Of a DNA stretch of 64,000 nt, positions 1 to 10,659 are shown piece after piece. Position numbers and translations under genes: made by a program. Each line of letters opens with the position of its first letter. Positions within the stretch are counted from its first letter, which is position 1. Below the pieces are notes generated by a model, which had not been told where the DNA came from, did no database searches, and saw only the letters and a list, made by a program, of their open reading frames with translations. This stretch comes from Phragmites australis (taxonomy: Eukaryota; Streptophyta; Magnoliopsida; Poales; Poaceae): assembly GCF_958298935.1 (NCBI RefSeq), contig NC_084929.1:2108001-2172000 (forward strand), in the 5' to 3' direction.

Positions 1-15
1 CACCGAGAATGCCAC

Positions 16-3000
16 TGTCACGTCCCGAAATCTGTAATTGCATGTTTAGTATTAAACATGCATCATTAGCATCATATTTGAATCTGGATCGCTTTCGATC
101 GCCAGAATGAAATTTGCATTGCAAATTCGCGATTAGGATCTCCTAAGGATTTAAATCACGACATAAAAATTTCACAAGTTTTTGGAGCTCTACCGCACCT
201 CAATTTGGATTAATGAGGTGGGAGAAAAGAAAATTGGCGAGAGAATTAAACTAGAAGCAAAATCGGACTTTTTCTCTAGCTTGTGGGGCCCACATGAGGA
301 AAATATCCCTCACTCTCTCTCTCAAATGGGCAGCAGCCCCTCTCTCTCTCTCCCCACACGTGCTCTCTCTCCCTCTCACTCTCTCTCTCAAGCTCTCCCT
401 TTCCCCCTTGGTTCCCACCACTACAAGCGAAGTCGAGGTACGTGTGTGGTACCCACGTGACCACACGCTTGAGAGCTACTCATCCATCCATTTGGTTTTC
501 GCCGTTTTGAAAGATTCGAGTTGGTAGTCACCGTTTTCTTCCCCCTAGGCACACCCACCTTCTGGAAGCCGGATCCAGAGTTTGGAGCTTTCCGGCGGAG
601 AAGTGATCCGCTAGAAAGTTCGCCAACGACAAGGTGAACATCCCAATACTCTCTTTCTGTATTTTCGTCGGTCAAATCGGTCGTCATCTAGTTTTTCGCC
701 GCAGAACCCCACTTTTCCAGTTATAGATCTACTTTATGGGTTCTACATGTTTGGGCCACAGATGTCGTCCAAACGTCTGTGTGAAACGTTCACATACGTC
801 CTAGAGTTATTTTAGTCCAAACCGTTTTCAAAGTTTTCACTGAAATCTCCGTCGACGGCCCCTCAAAAGTCTAGAGTTTTAAAAAGGGGTTATGTCGCCG
901 TGCTGGCGGTCTGACTGCCACCAGGCCGGTCTGACCGCCAGGGTCAGAAACCTACTAAGTGGGGGCGGTCTGACCACCACAAGGGGCCGGTCTGAACGCC
1001 AGGGGCCAAAACCCTCTGTACGCGGGCGGTCTGACCTCGTTTCTGACGGTCAGACTGCTAAGAGTTTGACCGCTGTCAGCTGTTTCAGCACAGTTTTCTG
1101 TTAGTTGAAACTTGTAAAATTCATAATAAATTCTCTGTAACTCCAAAAATTATGAAACCAATTTTTTTGGTTTCATAATAAACTACTATATCTATTAAAA
1201 ATATGCCCAGACATTAAATGTTGAATTAAATTTCTAAGATTAATTAATTAGGTTAAAGCTTCATTAATTCACCGATAATTCTTCACATGTCCAAAGTGGG
1301 TGAATCCAATTTTGCTAGTTTTTTTTATGACTTGTTTTAGCTAGGAAAAATATTTTCATGCATTGTAAAGCATATTTTTATGGCATTTCATCTTGTGCAT
1401 ATTGAGGCATGCATTGTTGCACTTTATTCATACTCATGGCATTGCACGCGTGTATGTCTTATAGTGACCGCCGATCAGTCGATTTCGGAGGCCGAAGACG
1501 ATCCCATCACGCCGTATCTTTCTGATCTAGGGTAGCAAAGCAAGCATCTATCATATTGCACCGTCTTAACTTGAAAGTCTAAAGTGTTATCTATGCTTAT
1601 GTATGCATGCATGTGTCGGGTACCTTTGGGTAGAACCTATGCCGTTGCATTCTTCTAACTTGGTCACGAGTTCATGTATGTTCCTTGAAGCCTAGAGGTG
1701 ATGTCGATGTCTAAAGGTCTTCGCTATGCTTAGCAATACTTAGGTATTTCAGTAGAAGTCGAACGACGGCGTTCTCCGTTGTTCGCGAGGATATGATATA
1801 CTACTGTTTACAATTACATGTTGTTGGTGAGTGGTGAGTATGAGATGAGATATAGGCGATGTTAGGGGTGTCGTCTGCCTCGGTGGAAAGTTCAGGGGGT
1901 AGGTCGGGAGAGGAAACCCGAGCACCATAGACCGCTTGCATCGTTTAAGGCCGATCGTCGGGGTAGTCAGCTTTAGCACTTACCTTACTCACCACATACC
2001 GATCTAATGGTAAGGCGAGTCGAATATCTTCGCAGCTGTGGCTTTGTGGGCGTGAACATCGACGGTGTGAGCGGACGGGCTTGTAAGCGGTACTAGTTTG
2101 CTCCGGGAGTAGTTCTAGTATCACCGCGCCGAGCGATACATGCCCCACATGGTTGGGGCTGGTTGGGAAAGGTTGTCACAGGTACCCCCTTGTGTGCACT
2201 TTAGCGGGTGGCATAAGTCGTATGGTCCTCGTGTCGTGTGGGTCCAGGAGTATCCCCCTACAGGGTGTATAAACAGTTTGAACTACCGCACTCTCGGTTA
2301 TGAGCATGTCTATCGCTTATCTGCACCCGGTCGTAGAGTTCTCATTGTGGTTTGTGGATGATGGCATGAGGTTGATGGTTAGGCATGTGATTTTGGTCTG
2401 GATATGGTGGTTGGTGGTTCGAGTTGGCACTTGTTCACATTGATATACTTGTTGTTACTTTTATATATGCTCAGTTGTTGGTTATGGCAGGGTAGTTTCA
2501 TATAAGTTGGTTAAGTTAGTTGCTCACACCTATGTCTAGGATGCTTACCGCTTAATTAACTTAACCATGTTTAATTCTTGCTACTAGCTTAATACATGAT
2601 CCTTGGAGTCGGGAATATATATACTCATACTGTGTAAGACTTGCGAATAACTTCGTACTCAGGGTGCTGCCCTTAAGTTATTGCAGGTTCACAGGTCGGT
2701 GATGAAGAGGCGGTGTTCGGCTACTTTGTGCCTGCCGATCAGGGTGGCGGGCAGGAGTAGCACACTCTACTCCGAACTCGGTACTTTTGGGATGATGCCT
2801 AAGGGCATATGGCGCCTTCGGCTTTTGTTGTATAGGTTTATCTTCCGCTATGTAGTTGTTGTTTCCTTTTGATGTAAATTGTGGAAACAACTATATGTTT
2901 AAAGACTTGTAATATAAATATTTAATTACCTGCTCTTTATTAAATTATGTTGTGATAAATATGTTGGAAGGCATGTGTTTCGATCCTTGGGCACAAAACA

Positions 3001-3040
3001 CGTGCCGGGACTGCTGGAGCGGGATTTTGATTAATCGTCA
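16..3040 (+). mobile_element. Long solo-LTR-like sequence (~3.0 kb)
   Basis: The stretch begins TGTCACGTCCCG and ends ATTAATCGTCA, giving TG...CA termini. It has no long conserved ORF, and it contains a TATA-like GTATAAAC near 2267 and a block of short GGTCTGAC repeats at 903-1072, as in several grass LTRs. The flanking pentamers (GCCAC at 11-15, TGGTT at 3041-3045) do not match, so the insertion cannot be proven by a target duplication. The Gypsy coding remnant that follows looks Reina-like, a lineage with short LTRs. I therefore treat this as a separate LTR, perhaps of a long-LTR chromovirus, rather than as its 5' LTR. The boundaries are by eye. Confidence 0.5.
903..1072. repeat. Short degenerate repeats of GGCGGTCTGACCGCCA type
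   Basis: Six variants of a 15-16 bp unit lie within 170 bp, near 905, 924, 964, 985, 1024 and 1045. All share the core GGTCTGAC or GGTCAGAC, mostly flanked by GCC/GGC. Several units are themselves partly palindromic (GGCGGTCTGACCGCC). They sit inside the solo-LTR-like sequence. Confidence 0.6.
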
Positions 3041-3049
3041 TGGTTGTGA

Positions 3050-5440
3050 TCATGTTAATGATCCACATGATAATTAGTTTGAATACTGTTTAGTCGGATC
3101 CTCGTAGCCACTCTGAAACACCGGTCATTCATGTGGGCTTCCATGTTCTTTAATGCCCTAACCGCCACCACCATGTGGCAAGCTACACAATGCACCCAGC
3201 AACCGACCGGAGGACCACCAAGGCACAGATGGAGCATGTGCCGAGGGACTAGAGGATAGCCTGGCTTCGATATGGGCATATTGCAGAGCATGAGGCCTCT
3301 ATTTTCGCTACCGAGAGAAGTGGTCTCATGATCATAAGTGTGTTGCGACCGTGCAACTTCACATCGTGGAGGAACTGTTGGACTGCTTAGCATTCAACGA
3401 GGACCAAGAGCTCGCTAGCAGAGACCATGCAGCTTCAAAATTAGGGAAGGCTCATTGCTCAGAAGTTGTGATGACCATATCCAAGGCAACAGTCAGTGGA
3501 ACAGACTCTCCCAAAACAATCAGGCTTTAGGGACATATTCAGAAGGAGGAGGTGCTAATACTGGTTGACTCAGGAAGTTCGCACTGCTTTGTCAGTGAAG
3601 CGATGGTAGCCAATATGTCTACAGTAATTTGGGTTACTTTGCTGGTGCATGTCAAAATTTCTGATGGCGGTTGTCGAGGATTTGACGCTCGTTATATGTT
3701 GTTATAATACTAAAAATAGGGATACATGTTCCGCCGTCAGAAGAGTACTGTACAAAGACATAGAGTTTATACAAGTTCAGGCTTTGAGTTGGGTAAAAGC
3801 CCTATATCCTGTCTTGCCTTAATTATCCTTATCAAACAGAATACAATGATGGAACATGGGGGTGTCAATCCCTAAGAACTAGGCAAATACAGTTGTATCT
3901 AAGGCTTAAGATCAATTCAACTAGGGGTTATTCTGCCGTGAATCTTCAATTGGTGTTGGTCTTCTACTCGACTAGTCTCAGAGGGTTTCGTGGCTTCGCA
4001 TATTTGAAGGCATGAGTTGCTTGTCTCTGATTGAGATGTCAATGTCCTGGATTGACTTGTCTTGGACGTACCCCTCTCCCCGCCTAATATAGTCAGTGGA
4101 ACTCGGACGTTACTTATCCGGACTCCTCCGAGCGTAATATATTCAGATCGTTGGACTTCCAAATATCTAGGATTCCTTACCGAATAGGAGGTAACGTGAC
4201 ACGATTAATTTTCTTATGTTTTATCTCCATACCTTACTCCGTGGCAGCTACGACTAGCCTCGTATCGAGTAAGATATAGATGATCCTCATATTACCCTTC
4301 TATGGATATATGAAATATATAATATTAATTATATACCCTTGTCAGCGGTACTCTTCTCTATGATGGAGAAATTCAGAGATGCCAATGGTGGTTGTAGGGA
4401 TACTCATTCTCCTGTGATATGGAAGTATTGCCTCTGGGTTGATATGCTGATTTTAGGCATGGATTAGCTCAAACCTCATAGCTCGATGAGTGTGCACTGG
4501 GGGTTGAAAACTACGACTTCTATCACCAAGATAGCTGGATCACTATACAAGGTATTACACCACAACTATCAGCCTATTCAATGATCTTAGCTCCATTTTC
4601 AAAAGTTTAGTGAACTGGGGAGCTATTCAATCAATTGTGCAGTTATGGCAAGCTGAGAGTATCTCTGATAATTCTAAGTTGCTGGTCGAAATTGGAAAAT
4701 TATCGGACACCTTTGATTACCTGTTTGTAGAACCTAAATGATTACCACCTAGCCGATCATTCGATCACTCAATTCCTCTATTTTCGGGGGCCAAACCAGT
4801 GAATTTGCGCCCTTATCGGTATAATCCTACACAAAAAGATGAGATTGAGAAACAGGTAAAAGAGATGTTGGATCAAGATGTTATCCAACACAATAATAGC
4901 CCATTTGCATTCGCCGTGCTCTTAGTGCAGAAAAAGGATGCAACATGGTGCTTTTGCGTCGACTACCGGCATCTTAATACGATAACTATCAAAAATTGTT
5001 ATCCATTGTTGATCATCGATGTGTCATTGGATGAGCTATCCGAAGCTTGTTGGTTCACTAGCTTAGACCTGCGGGCCAGATACCATCAGATCCGCTTGAC
5101 ACAAGGAGATGAGCTTAAACCAGCCTTCAAGACACTATGAGTTTCGTGTCATCGCGTACGGGTTAACGAGATCACCAGCCGCATTTCAGAGTGTGATGAA
5201 CACCATTCCCAGCCCACTTTTGCGAAAAGGAGTTTTTGTGTTATTCGACAATATTTTGGTTTACAACAGCACATTGGAGTCTCATGTCACACTCCTGTGA
5301 CAAGTATTCCAAATCTTATGTGAACACAAACTTCGCATCAAATGGTCCAAGTGTGTGTTTGCTCGTCGCCAACTGACTTATTTAGGCCATGTCATTAGTC
5401 AGGAAGGAGTGAATATGGATGAAAATAATATTGAGGCAGG
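3050..5440 (+). mobile_element. Decayed Ty3/Gypsy gag-pol remnant
   Basis: Translated pieces in shifting frames follow the order of a chromovirus polyprotein. There is a mutated gag zinc-knuckle region (about 3300-3345, with EKWSHDHKC retained). The aspartic protease motif LVDSGSSHCFV lies near 3565-3600, and a later protease segment at 4430-4545 includes VHWGLKT. Reverse transcriptase spans about 4799-5400 (PYRYNPTQKDEIEKQ, CVDYRHLN, SLDLRARYHQI). The RT shifts frame near 5130, and its catalytic box has decayed from FVDDILVY to LFDNILVY. Stops interrupt the gag-protease part and an unrelated LTR is inserted at 3672-4344. No integrase, RNase H or 3' LTR follows; similarity stops near 5440. 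The RT wording resembles the Reina lineage. The element is inactive. Confidence 0.85.
3667..4349 (+). mobile_element. Solo LTR (673 bp) with GCGGT target duplication
   Basis: An insertion from 3672 (TGTCGAGGATTT) to 4344 (ACCCTTGTCA) has LTR-type TG...CA ends. It is flanked by identical pentamers GCGGT at 3667-3671 and 4345-4349. It interrupts the protease region of the Gypsy remnant: removing it rejoins the DGG... and LLYDGE-like parts of the protease. It has no coding capacity. A solo LTR left by unequal recombination is the simplest reading. The strand is not certain. Confidence 0.85.
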
Positions 5441-6006
5441 CTGCAGCTAGACTCGAAGGATAGGTATATCGAGTCTCGGTCGCCTGTATGGTTGCTAGCG
5501 GTGCAACCTCTGATCCATCCACGAAACAAAGAAGTTGATGGACTCGAAGGATAGGCATCTGTTGCGCCTTCCATTACAGGTAATTTTCCCTCGCGAGCTT
5601 CACATTGACTAAGTTGGTGAGGCCGAGGGATGGCGCTGCCGTGCCAGATGAGGAAGCACCAGGATGCCTTGGATGTTTTGTAGAAGAGCCAAGCTCTGGG
5701 ACCATATAAAATAGGAAATGATAGTTTAGAAATTGTAGCTTGTGCACCCAATAGATAGCACACCTTCTCATATTTATACACAAGTATACAGGTGGATGGC
5801 TTACAATCAACACTGATGCAAATCTCCATAATTAGGGGATATGATTTGGTTGTTACCAACTATACATGGATCATTACTATATGCAGCAGGATATTATCTT
5901 AACAAGGTGATTCTAAGTGATCTAGTAGCATACTCCACTATGATATGGTCTAGACAGACGAAGTTGTTGTTCTAATAGTCTAGTAGCATCTTAGTTTTCA
6001 TGACAG
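5441..6006. other. Unassigned sequence between Gypsy remnant and ferroportin-like exon
   Basis: I recognise no gene here. The phrase GACTCGAAGGATAGG occurs twice, near 5451 and 5543. Open frames on the minus strand (to 154 codons) lack recognisable motifs. The last part, ending TTTTCATGACAG at 6006, looks like the 3' end of an intron belonging to the next exon. Confidence 0.4.
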
Positions 6007-6138
6007 CTAACAAGGCCTTGGCCGTGATCATGCATGGCTGGAGCGAGTACATCGGCCAGCCGGTCCTCTCGGCGAGCCTCGCCTACGTGCTCGTCTGCTT
6101 CAATGTCACGCTCGCCTCTGGCGCTCTAATGACTGCAG
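6007..6138 (+). pseudogene. Single exon of a ferroportin-like (SLC40/IREG) iron exporter
   Basis: This 132-bp exon-like segment is bounded by an acceptor (ATGACAG) and a donor (GTGGGA). It encodes [17 protein letters not shown] followed by a stretch ending ASGALMTA. This matches the membrane-helix region of plant ferroportins, which reads roughly GWxEYxxQPVLxASLAYVLLxFN...APGALMTA. The family exports Fe2+, Co2+ or Ni2+ across plasma, vacuolar or plastid membranes. No other ferroportin exon is visible on either side. The next kilobase is unassigned sequence and then Copia sequence, so I call it a captured or relict fragment. The family is fairly sure from the motif; the mechanism of capture is inference. 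Confidence 0.65.
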
Positions 6139-6679
6139 GTGGGATTGTATCTGTGTAATCCAAAGTCCAATTGGACTAAACCTTGTTTGGACTTGCTTGG
6201 ACAAACCTTGTTTGGACATGGAAATCCAACACCACAAGATCCAGTAGCATCTAACATCCATTTGGATAGAAATGCTAAATACCCAATGTCCATTGGACCT
6301 CGTCAGGCAATTCTTTTATGCATCGTCGTCCTCCTCGTTGGACCCGTGGTTGCCCCACAACAGGACAGGCGAGGTTGTCACGTACTCACATCCAAGAAGT
6401 TTGAGGGCTCATCGGAATTCATGAAGCTACAGTACAACATGCAAGCGCACCATCGACGCCTTCCTTCGCTTCTGCTTATTCCAGGAGAAGAAAATCCCGT
6501 CTACCTCTGTGGCTGCATGGTGGCTTGTGCTGAGGTTGTACACCAACCAAACCTCAGCGACAGTGTTAGTGGTGGTGGCACTCAGGCGAGAGAAGTGCCA
6601 CGCGTGAAGCTGTCCCAGATAGACATCCGGTCCATACTACATCCTCCATTTCATAGGCAGAAACAATTAAGAAGAGACG
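6139..6679 (+). other. Unassigned sequence with a 184-codon open frame
   Basis: A frame open from 6139 to 6693 begins inside the GTGGGA splice donor of the ferroportin-like exon. Its product shows no domain I recognise. The CCTTGTTTGGAC phrase is repeated at about 6181 and 6205. It may be intron sequence or part of the Copia fragment that follows. I do not call it a gene. Confidence 0.35.
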
Positions 6680-7850
6680 GGCCTTCTTCTTGAGGAGCTC
6701 ACCATGGCGTTGAATCCCGGTTCCACATCTACCGCCCTTATCGCCTCCTCTGGTAACAAGGGACCGACCACAGGCGGCGGCTCCTCCACTGGTGGTCAGC
6801 AAGGCGGCGCTCCACAGTCCGACAATGGTCGTGCGCCTGTCAACTCCTCCGCTATCCGCACCAACACCAACCGGAAGAACAACAACCGGGGTGGCCGCAA
6901 CAACAGCAGCACCTCCAGCAAGTCCTTCGGTGGCAACAATACCGGTGGCACCTCTTCTGTTCAGGGTGCCGGTCCCGGTGTTAGCACCGGCCAGATGAGC
7001 TAGCCTTCCTTCTTCAATCCCTGGACAGGTACCGTCCAAGTCTGGTCGCATGTACGCTTGCCGGCGTCCATCCTCGGCCCTGGGTGAAACGCTCCGCAAC
7101 AGCAGCAGCCCCAGCATGCCCAGGCGCTCACGGCGACCTACCCTCCTGGCTACCTAGCCACTGCGGCCAGCGCACCGACACCGGCGCCCATGATGGCACC
7201 TTCGGGCCTCTGGGGCCCATGCCTTTCCCTGGCTTCTAGTACCAGCAGGCACTCACCAACACCTTCACCATTATGACTCACGCCACCGCCGTCATCCGCC
7301 AAATTCTATATGATTTGGGTGTGACCTCACACATGATGTCGGACTCCAGTACTCTCTCCACTATTTTTCCTGTTTCTCCTTCTAGTCCATCAACCATCAT
7401 TGTCGACAACGGATCATCTTTTCTGGTTTTTGCCACCAGTTCAGTTTCATTTCCTTCCTCCCTAGGCCCGCTTGTTCTTAACAATGTCTTAGTCACTCCT
7501 CATATTATTAAAAGTTTAATCTCAGTTTGTCGGTTTACAATTGACAATAACTGTTCTGTCGAGTTTGACCCTTATGACTTTTTTTAAACCAAGAGCCTGC
7601 CTATCACACATACCGCGCTTGCCTTTTGGGTTGCCTCCCTTCCTATTCTCCTGGTCATTGTTTTCTATAAACCGGCTCTAGAGATAACGACGGGCTGGCC
7701 TATATATGTAACACTTGATTCTCAGATCAATGCATTTCGTATTTGCCCAAACATCCAACGCTTTCAAAATTTGGTATCACTTATGTTGGGTCAATGGAAC
7801 CCCCTTCGTTCTCATCAAAACAATTCGGCAATTTCAATTGTTAATTCTCT
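6680..7850 (+). mobile_element. Decayed Ty1/Copia fragment (gag C-terminus and protease)
   Basis: A Gly/Asn/Ser/Thr-rich segment at 6704-7003 resembles the tail of Copia gag. It is followed, out of frame and after stops, by a protease-region segment at 7273-7587 with DLGVTSHMMSDS, LVLNNVLVTPHIIKSLISV and CSVEFDPYDFF. Intact Copia proteases read DSGATSHM at this place, so the catalytic DSG has become DLG. No integrase or reverse transcriptase follows. Sequence at 7620-7780 resembles an LTR end, followed by a TTGGTATCA that could be a decayed tRNA-Met primer site. The fragment is inactive. It lies directly 5' of the DWARF27-like exons and seems to have replaced their upstream part. Confidence 0.7.
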
Positions 7851-9076
7851 GAAAAGCTGTTGGAGATTGGACGGGATTCTGAAAAGCCTGGTTATGCTGG
7901 GTTGATTGAAGTTGCAAATCGCCTCATGATCAAGGAGACTGAGCAATCAGCTGTATATCACTTCTTTTGTTCCACCCTGATCTCTTCTACTGGGCATCCG
8001 TCCGGCACATAGACATAATATCTAAAATTAATTTTTCTTTCTCGCATCTCTATTTTTACAAATGCCAGGTCCGAGTACTCCAGTCATTGTTCCCCCCACT
8101 CTTGCTTGTTCTTTTCAAAGCTCTTTTAGCGCCAATTGCTAATGGTCAACTAGCCTCCATGATGGTCGGTGAGTTTATTTCAGGTCAGAAGTACATCATT
8201 TCCATTTATATTTTTTTTTCTTTTTAACTTGGTGTGTTTGGTGTTGGTGGCTTTTCTTTATTAAGAAGCTAGAGTGACAGCGCTTTCATGCCAATGGCTG
8301 ATGGGCCCATGCTCAGTTAATTCGTGACTACCTAATAGAAAATCTTGGTCAAGTGGGGTATTGATTTGTTCCAACTTTTAATTAATTAAATCTTTTTTAC
8401 TCACTAAGACTTCCACTTGATCTTTGACGGTGACAATTGCCAGGTGTGTTCGTTGAGAAATGCAAGTATCTGGAAGAGAGCAAATGCCTTGGTATTTGCA
8501 TCAACACGTGCAAACTGCCAACTCAGGTCTGCCAATGTCTGTGCATATGGATTTGTATTTCTCAAAAATATTCCTTTTCCAGCAATGTTTTTTGTGTCCT
8601 AAGGAAATCGCAAAATCAAGTTCAGCGAAAAGTGGTTTTTGAAAATGCTTTCTGCGTCATTATTGCCCATTTGCAGGATTGTCTTGAAAAATCTTTCATT
8701 CCAAAATTTCTCCCATTTCCTGACTGAACTACACTTACTGTTTTCAGACTTTCTTCAAAGATCACATGGGTGTTCATTTATATATGGAGCCAATTTTTGA
8801 AGACTATAGCTTCCAGGCAAATGATTTTAAGTATGTACCAGTTGTTAGTTCTTATGCTAAACAAAACTTCTGGACGTGTTGTGTATACTTGCTCTTTTAT
8901 GTGCAATTCGCAACAAATTCGAGATGAAGCGCACCACCTGACATCAAAGTTCACATTGTTCTTTGTTTCAGTTCAACTTTGAAGTGCGGCATCCGCCCCT
9001 CGATACTGACAGAACCCTCAAGGAGCCCTTCTCGGACATATGCACAAAAGCAAGGCGACGCAGGCAGAAACAGTAA
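7851..9076 (+). pseudogene. DWARF27-like beta-carotene isomerase, 5'-truncated pseudogene
   Basis: DWARF27 is the plastid iron protein that isomerises all-trans to 9-cis beta-carotene, the first step of strigolactone synthesis; grasses also carry D27-like paralogues. Six exons can be read: 7851-7953 (EKPGYAGLIEVANRLMIK), 8069-8168 (VRVLQSLFPPLLLVLFKALL), 8269-8357 (RVTALSCQWLMGPCSVN), 8444-8526 (VFVEKCKYLEESKCLGICIN, CKLPTQ), 8748-8816 (TFFKDHMGVHLYMEP) and 8972-9076 (PPLDTDRTLKEP..., stop TAA). Most introns have GT-AG borders; the intron after 8816 starts with GC. The third exon has an in-frame TGA at 8325-8327, and its end (GGGG before the donor) is out of phase with the fourth. The transit peptide and first exon(s) are missing, with Copia sequence upstream. 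Family identity is secure; loss of function is inferred from the stop and truncation. Confidence 0.85.
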
Positions 9077-9248
9077 CCCAGACGAGCTTAGTTGTCCCCA
9101 AGTTTGATTTGCTACTTCCAAATGTATGCGCAACATAGTTAAGATGGTACAATTCAGTAATGTTGCCCCAGGTTTGATTGTTTCAAGGTGTTGTTCGCAA
9201 CTAAAACTCACCATGTCTTTGTCTATTTGGTGCAATAATTTTAAGTAG

Positions 9249-9282
9249 CTAGTTCATCAACCCGTGCGCTTGCACGGGCTAG
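9249..9282 (-). mobile_element. Helitron-like 3' terminus (hairpin plus CTAG), minus strand
   Basis: Read on the minus strand, a perfect hairpin CCCGTGCAAGCGCACGGG is followed by 8 bases (TTGATGAA) and then CTAG. This is the layout of a Helitron 3' end. The base after CTAG is C, not the T expected for insertion between A and T, so the assignment is tentative. The body would extend toward higher coordinates (9283-9461, then beyond 14470 across the later LTR-element insertion). No 5' TC end was found. Confidence 0.4.
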
Positions 9283-9461
9283 ATTTTTATGAGATGTATG
9301 AATTGTAGAAATTTCGTGAATAAGTCATCCATATTTTCAACATTTGGGATTTGGAATATATAGCATTTTTCCTTATAATTACACTTATTTCATACTTTGC
9401 AAATAGACATACAACTTTTAATCTTGACATTGAAATTAGACTTTATCCTACAACAATTTAG

Positions 9462-9769
9462 TGATATGGATTGACTAGGGTAGATGGAATAGCATGAAGA
9501 AACCGGCTAGTCGCCCTCCTCTCGGAGGCTCTGACTGCTCTTTAGGTTTCTTCTTGCTTGCCTATTGACATGACATGGGCGTGCATTATATAGCCAACCA
9601 AGACTCCACCAATGAATCTAATCTAATCCTAACTAACCAAATCTGCTTATCTAATCATGACTTAGACTCAAAGGAAACTAATGATCCTATCTCCTGGCTT
9701 TCCTGGCGTGTGGTGCTGCTGCTTCCTAGCTGTGCGCCGCCAAATAGGCCCAAGGCCCAGCCCATAACA
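9462..9769 (-). repeat. 3' LTR (308 bp) of the gag-only element
   Basis: It pairs with 14157-14470 over its whole length with scattered substitutions and small gaps, so the insertion is not recent. On the minus strand it is the downstream LTR, preceded by the purine tract at 9770-9787. Confidence 0.9.
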
Positions 9770-10659
9770 CTACACCACCCCTCCAAGACAGATCGTCCTC
9801 GAGCTGTTGTGGTGGCCATGGATGTCATTCTTAGTGAAGACCTCATGTCGATGAGCGATGGCATGGTTAGAGGAGAGTAGCGACGGCGTGGTGCAGCAGG
9901 TTGATGGCCACGGCATGGTGCATTAGGAGGGCGGTAGTGGTGGCGTGGAGAAGGGTTGTGGGGTCGTCGGAGCCAGAACGGGGAGGAGGATAGGACCTGT
10001 GCAGATTCTGACGACGCAATCGCGCGGAAGGTCGATCGCACAGGCGCATGCTACAGGCATGGATGGTGGAAGCGGAACCACGAGCAAGGCGGAGCGCGCC
10101 TGATCCATCCCTGATCTGGTCTGTGTGCGGTCGGGTAGCGATGATTGTGGTTTGTGGAGTGGAACCTGGCTATGTTGTCATCGGAGTCGCGTTGGGTGTG
10201 ATAGTCACAGAGCGTTGGCCGCTAGGGATGCCGTTGGGCGGGGCGATGCGCCATGAGGTTGGACATGACGTCAAAGCAGTGCATGTGTGCAATGCCAAGG
10301 CCGCCTTGGATCTTTTAGGCAAGGAGCTATAGAGAACAGCCCGATGGTGATGGGTCGTTCCTAGCATAGGGCTGTGAACCCCCTCGACCCAAGTGACAAG
10401 CCACGCATGGAGTACACACGTGAGCCACAACGGATGGTGTGCCTCGATGGTTGGCAGCGTGCAGCTTCGGTAGCCTGCTCAGTAGAGTGTGAGGAGGCCA
10501 GCACTGACGTGGCTGCGTCTTGTGCCATGCACGATGCTGAATGGGGCCGCGTGGCTCATGACATCCTGCACGCCACAATAGTCTGGGGCAGTGAGGTCTC
10601 CGGGGTCGGAGCGAAAAAACTAACGGAGCCTGTGTGGTAGGCACAGACAAATGCACCAT
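9770..10659 (-). mobile_element. Distal internal region of the gag-only element
   Basis: This GC-rich stretch continues the element's internal region beyond the nested LTR. On the minus strand a 110-codon frame (10659-10327) begins exactly at the duplicated ATGGT. It is in the same phase as the gag frame on the other side of the nested LTR, so it probably is the former gag C-terminus. It is Pro/Arg-rich without a recognisable catalytic motif. No reverse transcriptase or integrase is present. Confidence 0.6.

Noticed and set aside
16..5440. Reading the 3-kb LTR plus Gypsy remnant as a single element
   Set aside because: Only ~260 bp separate the LTR end from the zinc-knuckle region, no primer site matches well at 3041, and the RT looks Reina-like, a lineage with short LTRs.
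6139..6693. 184-codon plus-strand frame as a gene
   Set aside because: It starts inside a splice donor, has no domain, and lies between fragments of a host exon and a Copia element.
10374..10640. Plus-strand 88-codon frame in the LTR element
   Set aside because: It is opposite to the element's coding strand and lacks any domain; the minus frame is in phase with gag.
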